64,000 nucleotides of DNA from Morganella sibonii (GCF_040560245.1 NZ_JAKMWP010000001.1); one strand, 5' to 3'; counted from the stretch's first letter, positions 1 through 8,764 are shown. A program made the numbers and translations. The notes: a model not told the origin generated them from the letters alone.

Positions 1-297
1 GTATTGTTCTGTCGTGTGATGGTCAAAAAAACGGCGCTGGATGCGCAGGCGATTATCCCGGCGGCAGTGGAATCATGGGCAAACGGCGATACCGAAGGGG
101 ATGGCGGGCTGGTGGCCGGACGGGAAGTATCACCGTTTGAAATCTCTGCCGGGATTAACACCGCAGAGCCGCGCTTGTTTATCACCCGTGTTGAATTATC
201 CGCAGACGGCACACACTGGTCTCCGGATATTTATCCGGTAAAACTGACGGAAGTCGCCAGAATTAACCGCAGCGCGGTTCAGGTGGTGTTTGTATGA
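1..297 (+). CDS. Phage baseplate J-like protein, C-terminal part
   Basis: The reading frame is open from base 1, so the gene starts outside the window and only about 98 C-terminal residues are seen. The stretch reads like the end of a Mu/P2-type baseplate assembly J protein: an alternating beta-rich segment ending in a hydrophobic strand. The call leans on position, directly before a DUF2612 protein and a tail fibre, the usual order in Mu-like tail modules. It overlaps the next gene by 4 bases (ATGA), which implies translational coupling. A TTG at position 4 is not taken as the start because nothing upstream looks like a ribosome binding site. Confidence 0.6.
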   Translation, partial: VLFCRVMVKKTALDAQAIIPAAVESWANGDTEGDGGLVAGREVSPFEISAGINTAEPRLFITRVELSADGTHWSPDIYPVKLTEVARINRSAVQVVFV

Positions 298-956
298 CAC
301 ACTCCATTCAGTCGTTTTCATTTCATTCAGATCTGCTGCGGGCACTGTTATGGCAGTATGAAGACGCGGAAAATCTGAAAGCGCTGGCGCAATATAAATC
401 GGACTGGTTTGATCGGGCGACCGTCAGCTTCTGGCAGAACTGGTACAACGATGTGTTTAATATCGATACCGCCACCGATTTTGGTCTTGGTATCTGGGCG
501 CGGATACTGGATGTCCCGCTTGGTGTGGATATCCCGCCAAGTGATAAAAAAAAGATCGGTACCGGGTTCGGAAAGAAAAAAGCCAATTTCAGCGCAAACT
601 TCCGGCGAAATGCAGACTACACGCTGTCTCTGACACCGGAACAAAAGCGTCTGATCATCCGCATGCGTTACTTCAATCTGACGCAAAGCCCGACAGTCAG
701 CAATATCAATGAATTCCTTGAGCGGTTCTTCGGAACGAAAGACAGCAGGGTATTCGTGCTCGATCCGCTGGATATGACGTATCTGTATTATGTATTTAAT
801 TTTAATCCTGATGAGCGCCTGCGCGTTCTGCTGGAAAATTTCGATCTTATGCCGCGTCCGTCCGGCGTCGGCGTCAAATACCGGATTGTGACCAAAAAAG
901 CCTTTGGTCACGGTGAACACCGGAAAAACTTCCTGAGCAGTAACTTCGGAGCATAA
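294..956 (+). CDS. DUF2612 phage tail protein
   Basis: A 220-residue protein of the DUF2612 family found in Mu-like prophages between baseplate J and the tail fibre. It probably sits at the baseplate and links it to the fibre, though no precise biochemical role is established. It is rich in Trp, Tyr and Phe near the N-terminus (residues 19-60), which matches structural tail proteins. It is translationally coupled to the upstream baseplate gene by a 4-base overlap and ends 5 bases before the fibre gene. Length looks complete. Confidence 0.75.
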   Translation: MTHSIQSFSFHSDLLRALLWQYEDAENLKALAQYKSDWFDRATVSFWQNWYNDVFNIDTATDFGLGIWARILDVPLGVDIPPSDKKKIGTGFGKKKANFSANFRRNADYTLSLTPEQKRLIIRMRYFNLTQSPTVSNINEFLERFFGTKDSRVFVLDPLDMTYLYYVFNFNPDERLRVLLENFDLMPRPSGVGVKYRIVTKKAFGHGEHRKNFLSSNFGA

Positions 957-961
957 AACGT

Positions 962-2194
962 ATGACTAAATTATTTAAAGTCCCCTTTGCAACACAAGGG
1001 GACCGCACTGCTATTCCTGATGACATCCGGGCTGATGGCGCGGTTTCCTATACCCAAGGCTACGGGTATGACTACGAGCGTGACCAGGTAACGGATCCTG
1101 CTGCCAAGGATATCGAACGTGAGAAGATGAACAGTCTGTTTCACGATATTACGGAGGCGGTCGGCGAAATGCAGTCCTTCGGGGCTCCGGTCTGGCAGGA
1201 AGCCGGTAAACCGTACGCAGTCCGCAGTACGGTGTATTACAAAAATAAAACCTGGCAGTCAAAGATTGAAAATAACACCACGGAACCTGCTGCCGGAACA
1301 GCATGGGCAGAACTGAAAGCGGATATAACCGCCGGAGAGACGGGCGCTTACAGTAAAGGGGAATGTGATCAGAAATTCCAGCCTGCGGGAAATTACCTGC
1401 CGGAAGGTTATAGTTATTCCAAAGCAGAATCGGATACTGCTTTTCAGCCGAAAGGCAATTACGCCCCAGCCGGGAATTATGCGTTAAAAACCGATGTTTA
1501 TACCAAAACAGAAGGTGATGGACGATATCAGCCGAAAGGAAATTATCAGCCGGCGGGGGAATATGCGCTGAATGCGGATCTGAATAAAAAGATGGATAAA
1601 ACTGCCATTGTGCAGAACACCGGTAATTCATCCACATCGGTTATGAGCCAGAATGCGGTAACAGAAGCACTGAAAAATGCGGTAAATATTGATACGATTT
1701 ACCCTGTCGGGGTCGTTATTTGGTTTGCACAAAATAAAAATCCGAATGACTTATTTCCGGGAACAACCTGGTCCTATATCGGTGAAAATAAAACCATTCG
1801 CCTGGCAAACAGCAGCGGCAGCAATATACTGAGCAGCGGCGGCAGTGATAATATTACATTAACAGCAGCCAATTTACCGGCGCATAATCATAGTTTCTCC
1901 GGCTCTACGTCAAGTTTTGATTACGGAACTAAAACGACAAATACAACGGGCAATCATACCCATAATACAGTTTATTCTTTGAATAAAGGAACAAGAGCCT
2001 GGTCTGGCGGAGGGTCGAGCCAGTTTGGTGATGGCTCTGATCCTGTAACTTATAGCGGAAATCATGCTCATACTGTTGCTATTGGTGCACACACACACAC
2101 CATTTCAGGTACAACCGGAACTACGGGCAGTAATTCATCAATATCAGTCGTCAACGCCTATATCACATTAATGGGCTGGTACCGGACCAAATAA
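962..2194 (+). CDS. Prophage tail fibre / collar protein
   Basis: A 410-residue tail fibre. Residues about 130-215 hold imperfect repeats built around QPKGNY and PAGNYAL blocks with interspersed KAESD/KTEGD motifs, typical of trimeric fibre shafts. A short SVMSQNAVTEAL element follows near residue 225. The C-terminal 160 residues form a collar-like receptor-binding domain rich in Gly, Ser and Thr, with spaced His motifs (NLPAHNH, GNHTHN, GAHTHT) and a final Trp-Tyr pair. The His pairs in this domain type usually bind metal along the trimer axis. It closes the visible prophage block: no chaperone or lysis gene follows, so this is probably a prophage edge or a tailocin-like remnant. Confidence 0.85.
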   Translation: MTKLFKVPFATQGDRTAIPDDIRADGAVSYTQGYGYDYERDQVTDPAAKDIEREKMNSLFHDITEAVGEMQSFGAPVWQEAGKPYAVRSTVYYKNKTWQSKIENNTTEPAAGTAWAELKADITAGETGAYSKGECDQKFQPAGNYLPEGYSYSKAESDTAFQPKGNYAPAGNYALKTDVYTKTEGDGRYQPKGNYQPAGEYALNADLNKKMDKTAIVQNTGNSSTSVMSQNAVTEALKNAVNIDTIYPVGVVIWFAQNKNPNDLFPGTTWSYIGENKTIRLANSSGSNILSSGGSDNITLTAANLPAHNHSFSGSTSSFDYGTKTTNTTGNHTHNTVYSLNKGTRAWSGGGSSQFGDGSDPVTYSGNHAHTVAIGAHTHTISGTTGTTGSNSSISVVNAYITLMGWYRTK

Positions 2195-2390
2195 GTATTT
2201 TAATACAGTGAATATGCGTACCGGCGGGAAATATTGTTTCTCTCCGGTTACTGCCTGTATCATTAAACGTTATTATCACTGACCATAACTTAAACAAAAA
2301 TAAGGACAAATATTGATACCTGCGGTACGCTTTCCCAGCGAATAATAAAAATATCGGCACATAATCTGTCAGATAAAAAGGGTACACAAC

Positions 2391-3083
2391 ATGAAAATGA
2401 TTGGTTTGATTGGCGGGATGAGCTGGGAAAGTTCGCAGCATTACTACCGCATTATTAATGAACAGACGATGGAACGCCTGGGACGGCCGCATTCAGCAAA
2501 AAGCCTGATGTGGTCAATGGATTTCAGTGAAATTGAAGCATTACAGCATGCCGGTAAATAGGATGAACTGGCTGATAAAATGACTGAGGCTGCCGGGAAA
2601 CTGGAACTGGCCGGTGCGGACTTTATTGTTATTTGTACCAACACCATGCATCGTATGGCAGACAGAATTGAACAAACAATATCGATTCCGCTGCTGCATA
2701 TTGCAGATGCTACCGCAATGAAAATTCAGCAGGCCGGTATTAAAAGGGTTGGTCTGCTGGGAACCGCATTTACTATGGAACAGGATTTTTATAAAGGCCG
2801 GCTGACAGAAAAGTTTGCTCTGGATGTTATTATTCCGGATGCGGCAGACAGAAAAATTGTTCATGATGTTATCTATCAGGAACTGGTCTCTGGTATTATT
2901 AATGAATCGTCCCGTGAACAGTATACAACCATTATCCGTAAAATGATAAATGAAGGTGCAGAGGGTATTATCCTGGGATGTACCGAAATAATGCTGCTGA
3001 TTTCTCAGAATGATTGTGCAGTTTCAGTTTTTGATACAACAGAAATTCATGCGCTTGCAGCGGTTGATTATGCCCTGAGTTAA
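2391..3083 (+). pseudogene. Aspartate/glutamate racemase, broken by an in-frame TAG
   Basis: From ATG 2391 the frame reads as an aspartate/glutamate racemase of about 230 residues: N-terminal MIGLIGGMSWESS, a catalytic-cysteine segment (VICTNTMHR) and a second catalytic-cysteine segment (ILGCTEI) near residue 205. An in-frame TAG at 2559-2561 (codon 57) replaces what is normally a Trp in the GxWDE stretch; a TGG to TAG change is the simplest cause. Translation could resume at ATG 2580 but would lack the N-terminal strand and glycine loop. Both cysteines survive, so the lesion looks recent. The gene stands alone. A sequencing error or a suppressor tRNA are alternatives. Confidence 0.85.
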
Positions 3084-3098
3084 TATCTTTAATATCGG

Positions 3099-3120
3099 TA
3101 ACTCCGCCATTGCGGAGTTA
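3099..3120 (+). terminator. Hairpin after the racemase gene
   Basis: A perfect 9-bp stem (TAACTCCGC/GCGGAGTTA) with a 4-base loop lies 15 bases after the racemase stop codon. The T-run after it is short, so it is a modest intrinsic terminator. Confidence 0.6.
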
Positions 3121-3317
3121 TTCCGCATAAATACATATCCATAATTAATATTTTTTAATTACCACATGTGTAACAAGTGAATATCTCTGCCAGTGAAAAT
3201 ATAATGCCGGATAAACAGACTGTAATATTTTTCCCGGCAGGTAAGGTACGGAGACAATAACGGTAGTAAAACGTTATAATCAATGTCCGGTATATTGCAG
3301 ACAAGGATAATGCGTTT

Positions 3318-3614
3318 ATGACTGATAATGATGATATGCGGGAGTGTCCGGAATTTTCTCCTGAAGCCGAAGCTATTGCGCAGTGTAATCAAATCAGGGA
3401 TATGCTGGTGGCCGCACTGGAGAAACGAAATAAAGAAATGCAGCGCTTACGGAAAAAAACAGAGGAAATTCAGCGTGAATTTCCCGGTGATCTGAAAAAA
3501 CTCCAGGCACATATGCGGGAAATGAAAGATTCCAATAATGAAGTGATGACGCTGGTCAGAGAATATAATGTCTGGGCTGAACGGGCCGGGCAGGATAAAC
3601 TGGTACTGGAATGA
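3318..3614 (+). CDS. Hypothetical coiled-coil protein
   Basis: A 98-residue, highly charged, soluble protein of no family I recognise. Residues about 20-85 are almost continuous helix with heptad-like spacing and many Lys, Glu and Gln, so a coiled coil is likely. It has one Cys near the start and no signal peptide. It is the first of three co-directional genes (3318, 3633, 4328) with short gaps, so an operon with a membrane-anchored or secreted protein and a DUF1287 protein is plausible. Function unknown. Confidence 0.6.
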   Translation: MTDNDDMRECPEFSPEAEAIAQCNQIRDMLVAALEKRNKEMQRLRKKTEEIQREFPGDLKKLQAHMREMKDSNNEVMTLVREYNVWAERAGQDKLVLE

Positions 3615-3632
3615 TCCCGGTAATCTGCTGAT

Positions 3633-4310
3633 ATGACAGTGCAGATGCAGTCGGGTGCTGTATCCGTAAATTCTGCTCCGGTGCCGGGGACTTATCTGCT
3701 GTTTACTGTAATACCCCGGTTACGTATTACAGCGTATTTATCTGCTTTCTTTATCTTTTTTATTCTGTTTTTTTCTCTGTTACCGAAAGCCGTAACAGCT
3801 GAAACGGAATACAACAGGATATCCGGACGGAGTTACCTGTTATCAGGGCTCAAACTACAGAATTTTTACCGCATGGTTTACCTCAGTAATACGGCAGAGC
3901 GGAAAGTATTACTGCAACAAACACCGGATGAAATTATTCTGCAATATGCAGAAAATCGTTTGGCATTATTTAATAATGCGATGGATAAAGATCCTTCCGG
4001 GGGACTGTGCTTTGGTTTTATTTATCCGGCCGGGCAGGATAACGGAACAACGGTTAAGTTTTTACCCGCAAAAAAGACAGCGCCGGGTTTATCTCAGGCA
4101 GAAACTGACGCATTATACATCAGTGTCTTTCTCCGGTTACGCCATACCTATGGCGATTTACTGGATAAAGAGGAAGCCGGAACGCTGGAAAAAGATGCCA
4201 TACTGGCCTGTGAAATAAAATCAGCGTTGTATCAGAGTATATTACAGCTCAGTCCGCAGGATGCTGCCGGGGTATTACGGTATATCTGGAGCAACGACGG
4301 GATATTCTGA
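3633..4310 (+). CDS. Hypothetical exported or membrane-anchored protein
   Basis: A protein of up to 225 residues with no family I recognise. A strongly hydrophobic segment near residues 35-52 ends in AVTA followed by acidic residues, which reads as a long signal peptide with an AxA cleavage site or as a single N-terminal anchor. The start is uncertain: the annotated ATG gives an unusually long leader. The mature part has a glutamate- and leucine-rich helical C-terminus and two cysteines. It sits 18 bases before the DUF1287 gene, which is also exported, so the two may act together in the periplasm. Confidence 0.55.
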   Translation: MTVQMQSGAVSVNSAPVPGTYLLFTVIPRLRITAYLSAFFIFFILFFSLLPKAVTAETEYNRISGRSYLLSGLKLQNFYRMVYLSNTAERKVLLQQTPDEIILQYAENRLALFNNAMDKDPSGGLCFGFIYPAGQDNGTTVKFLPAKKTAPGLSQAETDALYISVFLRLRHTYGDLLDKEEAGTLEKDAILACEIKSALYQSILQLSPQDAAGVLRYIWSNDGIF

Positions 4311-4327
4311 GCCATTGCGGAGGAATA

Positions 4328-4915
4328 ATGCGTCGTTATATTACCTGGCCGGGGATTGTTTTGCTGTTTGCCGGAATAGTACCTGCCGGTCACAGTGCGG
4401 ATTCGCTGAGTCAGGCTGCTCAGCAGCTTGATCGTCTGGTTCTGTATGACCCGTCTTATGAAAAAATCAGCTATCCGGGCGGGGATGTTTCTCCCCGGAA
4501 AGGGGTATGTTCTGATGTGGTGATCCGCAGTTACCGGAAAATCGGTATCGATTTGCAAAAAGAAGTTCATGAAGATATTAAAACGGCATTTTCCCGTTAT
4601 CCGGGGCGTAAATTGTGGGGACAAACGCGGCCGGATACCAACATTGATCACCGGCGGGTACCTAATCTGATGGTCTTTTTCAGCCGGAAAGGGGAAAGCA
4701 AACCGATAACACAAAATGCGGCGGATTATGTGGCCGGTGATATTGTTACCTGGCAGCTGGATAACGGCCGTCCGCATATCGGTATTGTGACAGATGAAAT
4801 AGCCCCGCGCAGCGGAAACAGGCTGATAATGCATAATATCGGCGGCGGGCAGGTCAGCGAGGATGTCCTGTTCAGCTGGAAAATTACCGGACATTACCGG
4901 TATAAAGCAGGGTAG
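4328..4915 (+). CDS. DUF1287 family exported protein (YijF-like)
   Basis: A 195-residue protein with a clear signal peptide (hydrophobic core residues 8-22, cleavage near GHSA). The mature part matches DUF1287: a KGVCSDVV segment with a conserved Cys, an aspartate-rich NIDHRRVPNL stretch, then PHIGIV and IMHNIG. The arrangement Cys, His, His/Asn resembles NlpC/P60-like papain-fold hydrolases, so a cell-wall related role is a reasonable inference, but the family's activity is not established as far as I know. The RBS is GGAGG, 8 bases before ATG. It is the last gene of a three-gene run. Confidence 0.75.
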   Translation: MRRYITWPGIVLLFAGIVPAGHSADSLSQAAQQLDRLVLYDPSYEKISYPGGDVSPRKGVCSDVVIRSYRKIGIDLQKEVHEDIKTAFSRYPGRKLWGQTRPDTNIDHRRVPNLMVFFSRKGESKPITQNAADYVAGDIVTWQLDNGRPHIGIVTDEIAPRSGNRLIMHNIGGGQVSEDVLFSWKITGHYRYKAG

Positions 4916-4917
4916 TT

Positions 4918-4963
4918 AAAAAGAGTTATAAATAAAAAGAGTTATAAATAAAGAGTCATAAAT
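4918..4963. repeat. Three tandem AT-rich repeats
   Basis: Two identical 16-bp units (AAAAAGAGTTATAAAT) are followed by a 14-bp variant. They lie directly behind the DUF1287 stop codon. No function is evident; such runs may change length by slippage. Confidence 0.85.
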
Positions 4964-4983
4964 AACGGTAATCGCGATGAAAG

Positions 4984-5004
4984 AGCCGGCAGAACGCCGG
5001 CTCC
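4984..5004 (-). terminator. Terminator of osmB, probably bidirectional
   Basis: GAGCCGGC/GCCGGCTC forms an 8-bp GC-rich stem with a 5-base loop, followed on the minus strand by CTTT. It lies between the convergent DUF1287 and osmB genes. Confidence 0.65.
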
Positions 5005-5009
5005 GGAAA

Positions 5010-5231
5010 TTATTTTTTAACCTGATTTCCGATAAGACCGCCGATTGCCGCACCGCCGACGGTTCCCAGTGCACTGCCGTCGGTCAGGATTGCACCACCG
5101 ACAGCACCGACACCGGCCCCGATAGCAGTATTCCGGTCACGTTTTGACATATTAGAGCAACCGGCCACAGCAAGCAGCAGGACAGCAGATAAAGTCACTG
5201 TGCTTACTCTCTTCATATTCATTTTCATCAT
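5010..5231 (-). CDS. osmB: OsmB-like glycine-zipper lipoprotein
   Basis: A 73-residue outer-membrane lipoprotein. It has a signal peptide with lipobox VAGC (Cys at residue 25), then SKRDRNTAIGAG, which is nearly identical to E. coli OsmB, and a glycine-zipper region with repeated GxxxG (GAVGGAI, GTVGGAAIGG) ending in NQVKK. OsmB is induced by osmotic and envelope stress in E. coli; that regulation is assumed here, not seen. The true start may be an internal Met (residues 2, 4 or 6). It stands alone, convergent with the DUF1287 operon. Confidence 0.88.
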   Translation of the reverse strand: MMKMNMKRVSTVTLSAVLLLAVAGCSNMSKRDRNTAIGAGVGAVGGAILTDGSALGTVGGAAIGGLIGNQVKK

Positions 5232-5339
5232 GTAAACTCCTGAACAATTGGCGTGTTACAACATAGACCTGTTCGGGAATCGCCTGTATCAGAATAATCG
5301 GGAAATACGTAACAGTCCCGGTACATTATCTGACATGCC

Positions 5340-5696
5340 TTACACCGTCAGTGTTTTAAATGACAGGTGACAATATAAAATACCGTAAGTGGAATTTATG
5401 GCATTACTGAGGTGTTCAATCCGGTCGTTATGTTCCGTGATTTCCTCTGCCTCCGCGATACCGGCATCCGCAACGGAAACAGCGGCGTAAGGATGTGTCG
5501 GCAGCAGGGCAATCTGTGCATTGTCTTTCAGCAGATACCAGGGAGAAGGTCTGCCGGCAGGCGTTGTTTCATGTTTGCGTAATCGCCAGCCGCCCAGCAT
5601 CTGCTTATCGGTCAGTTCTTTTAACAGCGGCAGCAGTTCTTCTTCTGCATCACACTGAATGTGTGCTGTGGTAATACGTTCTGTATATGATGACAT
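5340..5696 (-). CDS. Hypothetical protein
   Basis: A 118-residue soluble, mildly acidic protein with no signal peptide or membrane segment, and no family I recognise. It is a mix of short strands and helices (residues 15-45 charged and helical, 50-70 with a GGWRLRKHE stretch). A GGAGG-like site precedes the ATG. It is flanked by osmB on the same strand and a small membrane protein on the other. Confidence 0.55.
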   Translation of the reverse strand: MSSYTERITTAHIQCDAEEELLPLLKELTDKQMLGGWRLRKHETTPAGRPSPWYLLKDNAQIALLPTHPYAAVSVADAGIAEAEEITEHNDRIEHLSNAINSTYGILYCHLSFKTLTV

Positions 5697-5871
5697 GGGT
5701 TACCTCCGTAAATCAGAAGATACTCGTATTTATAATAACCGGTTAATCTGTAAAAAACAGGAAATATACAACGGTTAATTCCTAATTTTGCTATTTCAGG
5801 ATGGGTATCAGAATAATATTCCGCCGGATAAGGTAAATTATGATCGGAACATAATCAGGGGAGTGACTGTT

Positions 5872-6126
5872 ATGGAAAACTACGTATATATATCAGTGAT
5901 CGTTATTGCGGCGGCTTTGATTATTTATACTGTCGTCAGCAGACAGGTACCGTCAAAACAAAAAGTAGTATATGGTTTTGTATTATTTACTGTTATTCTT
6001 GGCTTTTATGACGCCGGACAGAAAAATAATATTGCCCGGCTGGCAGAAGAACAAAAGGACCGTCATAGCATGATGATGGCAGATAATGATCATAAACCGG
6101 CGTTATCCGTCAGCACCGGAATGTAA
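5872..6126 (+). CDS. Small membrane protein, two TM segments
   Basis: I start this 84-residue protein at ATG 5872, which has a GGGGAG ribosome binding site 7 bases upstream. An upstream in-frame ATG at 5788 gives a hydrophilic leader and has no such site. Two hydrophobic helices are clear (about residues 5-24 and 33-47), followed by a charged tail with a methionine-rich patch. No family recognised. Its 3' end overlaps the convergent AraC-type gene by 37 bases, which is unusual and may allow antisense interference. Confidence 0.5.
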   Translation: MENYVYISVIVIAAALIIYTVVSRQVPSKQKVVYGFVLFTVILGFYDAGQKNNIARLAEEQKDRHSMMMADNDHKPALSVSTGM

Positions 6127-6989
6127 TAATTAATCGTCCGGACTGCGGATTTCGGATTATCCGAGTTTAATACTGTCAGATTATCGTGAAATACGTACTC
6201 TTCCGTATCCGGGTGATCAGGATTGCGGATGATGTTCAGCTTCGGCAGTAAATTATTATAGATATCGTAGGTAATGTCCTGAAAATCAATATCTGAAAAA
6301 TCACCGGTAAAAATGATCTTCAAATAATGAGCATTGCCCGGTGTATAAATAATATCTTGTGGTGTGGTGCTTTTAAGATAATGTGCCTCAGCCAGTGTGG
6401 CGTAATACATTGAGAAGGTATCACCCGCAGATTTACTGACGCCGTGTATAGCATAAACCGAATCCGGTAATGTAGTGAGCCGCGGTAAAAAAGGCTGCCA
6501 GTAGTATTTCCGTAACTGTGGCAGACACATATTCCAGGTGTCGGATGCCGCCTGATAAATATGAGTGGTTCCGGTCAGTATTTTTTCCGGTAAGATTGTC
6601 ATTTCAACCGATGAGTGCAGTTTTCCGGCATAGCGTTTCGGCAGAACAAATCCGCCCGGCCGCCAGCCGTTTTGTTTACGGTAAGCAGAGGGGGTGATGC
6701 CAAAATGTTGTTTGAAGGCCCGGCAAAATGTCTGTTGTGAATCAAAACGGTACTTCATGGATAAATGCATCAGGTTGAGCGGTAACAGACGTAACGCGAT
6801 GGCCGCACAGGATAAACGCCGGGCGCGGACATAATTTGCCAGGGTGTAACCGGTCTGCTGTTTAAAAATACGCTGAAAATGCCATTTGGAATATCCTGCT
6901 TTTCCGGCAACGGCTTCTAATGAAAGATCAGACTCCAGATTATTTTCTATCCAGTTTAAAATTTCATCAACAACACATTCGTTAAACAT
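6090..6989 (-). CDS. AraC-family regulator, Rob-like with GyrI-like effector domain
   Basis: A 299-residue transcription factor. The N-terminal 105 residues are an AraC/XylS DNA-binding domain with two helix-turn-helices; the segments AGYSKWHFQRIFK and RFDSQQTFCRAFKQHFG are close to E. coli Rob. The C-terminal half (about 120-299) reads as a GyrI-like effector-binding domain, the same domain order and size as Rob (289 residues). Rob-type regulators switch on efflux and stress genes after binding small hydrophobic ligands. Whether this is the Rob ortholog or a paralog cannot be decided here, so no symbol is given. Confidence 0.82.
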   Translation of the reverse strand: MFNECVVDEILNWIENNLESDLSLEAVAGKAGYSKWHFQRIFKQQTGYTLANYVRARRLSCAAIALRLLPLNLMHLSMKYRFDSQQTFCRAFKQHFGITPSAYRKQNGWRPGGFVLPKRYAGKLHSSVEMTILPEKILTGTTHIYQAASDTWNMCLPQLRKYYWQPFLPRLTTLPDSVYAIHGVSKSAGDTFSMYYATLAEAHYLKSTTPQDIIYTPGNAHYLKIIFTGDFSDIDFQDITYDIYNNLLPKLNIIRNPDHPDTEEYVFHDNLTVLNSDNPKSAVRTINYYIPVLTDNAGL

Positions 6990-7200
6990 AGCTTTTCCGT
7001 GTATTTCTCAGACGGCAGTATTATATCGGCACAGGTACTGAAAAACAGCTGATTTACAATAACAAATAAATGCCTAGTTTTTGCAGCAGACCGTGGGGAT
7101 TATAACTGTATAAATAAACGGTTAATTTTGACTGTAATAAACATGGTTTTATCTGTCCGGCAATGTAAAATACCGCGGATATAATTAACGAGGTGGAATA

Positions 7201-7479
7201 ATGAAAAAATTACTGGCAGTTATCGCGCTCTCTTTCGCACTTACCGCTTGCGGTGATGCAACACTGGATATGTCATCACAGCAGACAGCACAGGAATCCA
7301 TTACAAAAATGGAAAAAGATCTGAGCCCGGAGCAATCCCGTGAGCTGAAAAGCGCTATTACTAAAATCAGCTTCCAGGTGGCATTTGCCAGCGGTGGTGA
7401 TGAAGAAAAAATGATGGCAGCGCTGAAAGAAAAATTACAGGGTAAAACAGCAAAAGAAATTATTGAGATGGCAAAATAA
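7201..7479 (+). CDS. DUF6694-type small lipoprotein
   Basis: A 92-residue lipoprotein with a signal peptide and lipobox LTAC (Cys 17). The mature part is helical and charged and carries an LSPEQSRELKSAI stretch and a C-terminal KLQGKTAKEI motif, a pattern I associate with the DUF6694 lipoproteins. Function unknown. The GAGG ribosome binding site lies 8 bases before ATG. The gene ends in a strong hairpin shared with the convergent 66-residue gene. Confidence 0.7.
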   Translation: MKKLLAVIALSFALTACGDATLDMSSQQTAQESITKMEKDLSPEQSRELKSAITKISFQVAFASGGDEEKMMAALKEKLQGKTAKEIIEMAK

Positions 7480-7489
7480 GTATTATCAG

Positions 7490-7518
7490 ACTGCCGGTGC
7501 TGATACATCACCGGCAGT
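7490..7518. terminator. Bidirectional terminator hairpin
   Basis: ACTGCCGGTG and CACCGGCAGT form a perfect 10-bp stem around a 9-base loop between two convergent genes. T-runs are weak on both sides. Confidence 0.65.
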
Positions 7519-7530
7519 ACTGTTATACGG

Positions 7531-7731
7531 TTAACGGTTTCCGGCTGCGTCACGGTGAAATTTAAGACGTGCCCGGAACCACGCGCGCAAACGTTCAGGA
7601 CGCTGCTGTTCAGTTTCTTTGTCGATCTTCGGCAGTTTCATCTTATCCCGCATGACAAGACCTTTTGTCAGGGTCTCTATTTCATCCTCTTCTTCCTGTG
7701 TCATACGCGGTTTTTTCATACTCTCTGACAT
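7531..7731 (-). CDS. Small hypothetical basic protein
   Basis: A 66-residue protein without signal peptide or membrane segment. The N-terminal half is acidic (EEEDEIETL) and the C-terminal half strongly basic (RLRAWFRARLKFHR). A good AGGAGG ribosome binding site precedes the ATG, which supports a real gene. No family recognised. It lies upstream of the glycosyltransferase remnant on the same strand. Confidence 0.55.
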   Translation of the reverse strand: MSESMKKPRMTQEEEDEIETLTKGLVMRDKMKLPKIDKETEQQRPERLRAWFRARLKFHRDAAGNR

Positions 7732-7812
7732 AAATCCTCCTTTTTTTGCCAGTCTACTGCATTTTTCAGCCGGGTGTGAGACCGTGCTTTTACCCGGGAT
7801 TATTCCGGCGCT

Positions 7813-8468
7813 TTATTCTTCTGATAGCGGAAGTATGCCCTGTGCAGATAATGATTTAACAGTTGCCTTAATCACAGTATCAACAGAAATTGATGCCATT
7901 TCATGTTCATCTTCGTTCAGCAGTAATTTTGAGGCAAATCCGGAAATAATCTCATGAAGTTCATAATCCTGGTAAGGGCCGGTAAATTGCGGACAGGTAC
8001 TGACATGCATACTGACACTGGGGATTTTTAACGCAAATGCAAGATGCATGGTTCCGGTGTCATTTGTAACCAGCAGATCAAGATTATTCACTGTCTGTGT
8101 TAATTCTTCGATAGTGGTTTTGCCGATCAGTGGTTCAATCCGGCTGTGAAATTCAGGTTCGAGTAAATTGAAAAACTCACCGGACAGATGAATTTCATTC
8201 GGTGCGCCGACCAGAACAATATTAAGATCACGGTAACGGGTGAGCAGACAGCGTGCAAGTGCAACAAAATTCGCAACCGGCCAGCGTCGTTCCTCACTGG
8301 ATGCACCCATCTGAAAACCAACCCGTCTTACTGGTGAGGATACTTTTGTGACTTCACACGGAACACGCATCTCAACACTTTTTTCGGTAAACCGGCAGCC
8401 GAGCGGAGTGATCAGGACTGATCTCTTCCCTTTCTTCAGTACCGGTATAAAGTAGAGTTTCCGGCCTT
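7813..8468 (-). pseudogene. Glycosyltransferase family 9 (heptosyltransferase-like), 5' end lost
   Basis: About 218 residues of a GT9 enzyme remain. Seen are RRVGFQMGAS followed by RRWPVANFVALA (start of the nucleotide-sugar-binding C-lobe), IVLVGAPNE, and the signature LVTNDTGTMHLAFAL with the ADP-heptose-site loop. GT9 proteins are normally about 320-350 residues, so roughly the N-terminal third, the acceptor lobe, is gone. The break lies at the left end of the IS3-family element. A short open frame continues into the insertion sequence, giving a false N-terminus. The sequence beyond the insertion sequence is rhs, not the missing part of this gene, so a deletion or rearrangement is likely. 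Confidence 0.8.
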
Positions 8469-8497
8469 TCTTCTCCTGAAAAAAGAGGTCATCTGAC

Positions 8498-8764
8498 ATG
8501 AAAAAGACACGTTATACCGAAGAACAGATCGCATTTGCCCTGAAACAGGCTGAAACCGGTACCCGGGTAGAGGAAGTGTGCAGAAAGATGGGTATTTCTG
8601 AAGCCACTTTTTACAATTGGAAGAAAAAATTCGGTGGTATGGGTGTGACGGAACTTCGCCGCCTGAGACAGCTCGAGGAAGAAAACCAGCGTCTGAAGCG
8701 CCTGGTGGCAGATCTGAGTCTGGACAAAGAGATGCTGCAGGAGGTCATCAAAAAAAAGTTCTGA
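8498..8764 (+). CDS. IS3-family transposase OrfA
   Basis: An 88-residue protein with an N-terminal helix-turn-helix (TRYTEEQIAFALKQ to ATFYNWKKKFGG) and a leucine-zipper-like C-terminal half (LRRLRQLEEENQRLKRL). It binds the element ends. Near its end an A8 tract (8750-8757) offers a slippery site for the -1 frameshift that makes the OrfAB fusion. It is intact and of the usual length for the IS407 subgroup. Confidence 0.9.
   Translation: MKKTRYTEEQIAFALKQAETGTRVEEVCRKMGISEATFYNWKKKFGGMGVTELRRLRQLEEENQRLKRLVADLSLDKEMLQEVIKKKF

Noticed and set aside
1149..1637. Open frame antisense to the tail fibre repeats
   Set aside because: The repeats of the fibre gene create open frames in other phases; no start signal.
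4232..4894. 220-codon frame antisense to the DUF1287 gene
   Set aside because: It fully overlaps a gene with clear signal peptide and conserved motifs; the translated product lacks recognisable features.
8617..8757. Separate N-terminus for OrfB upstream of the slippery site
   Set aside because: It overlaps orfA in another phase and encodes low-quality sequence; IS3-family OrfB is made by -1 frameshift.
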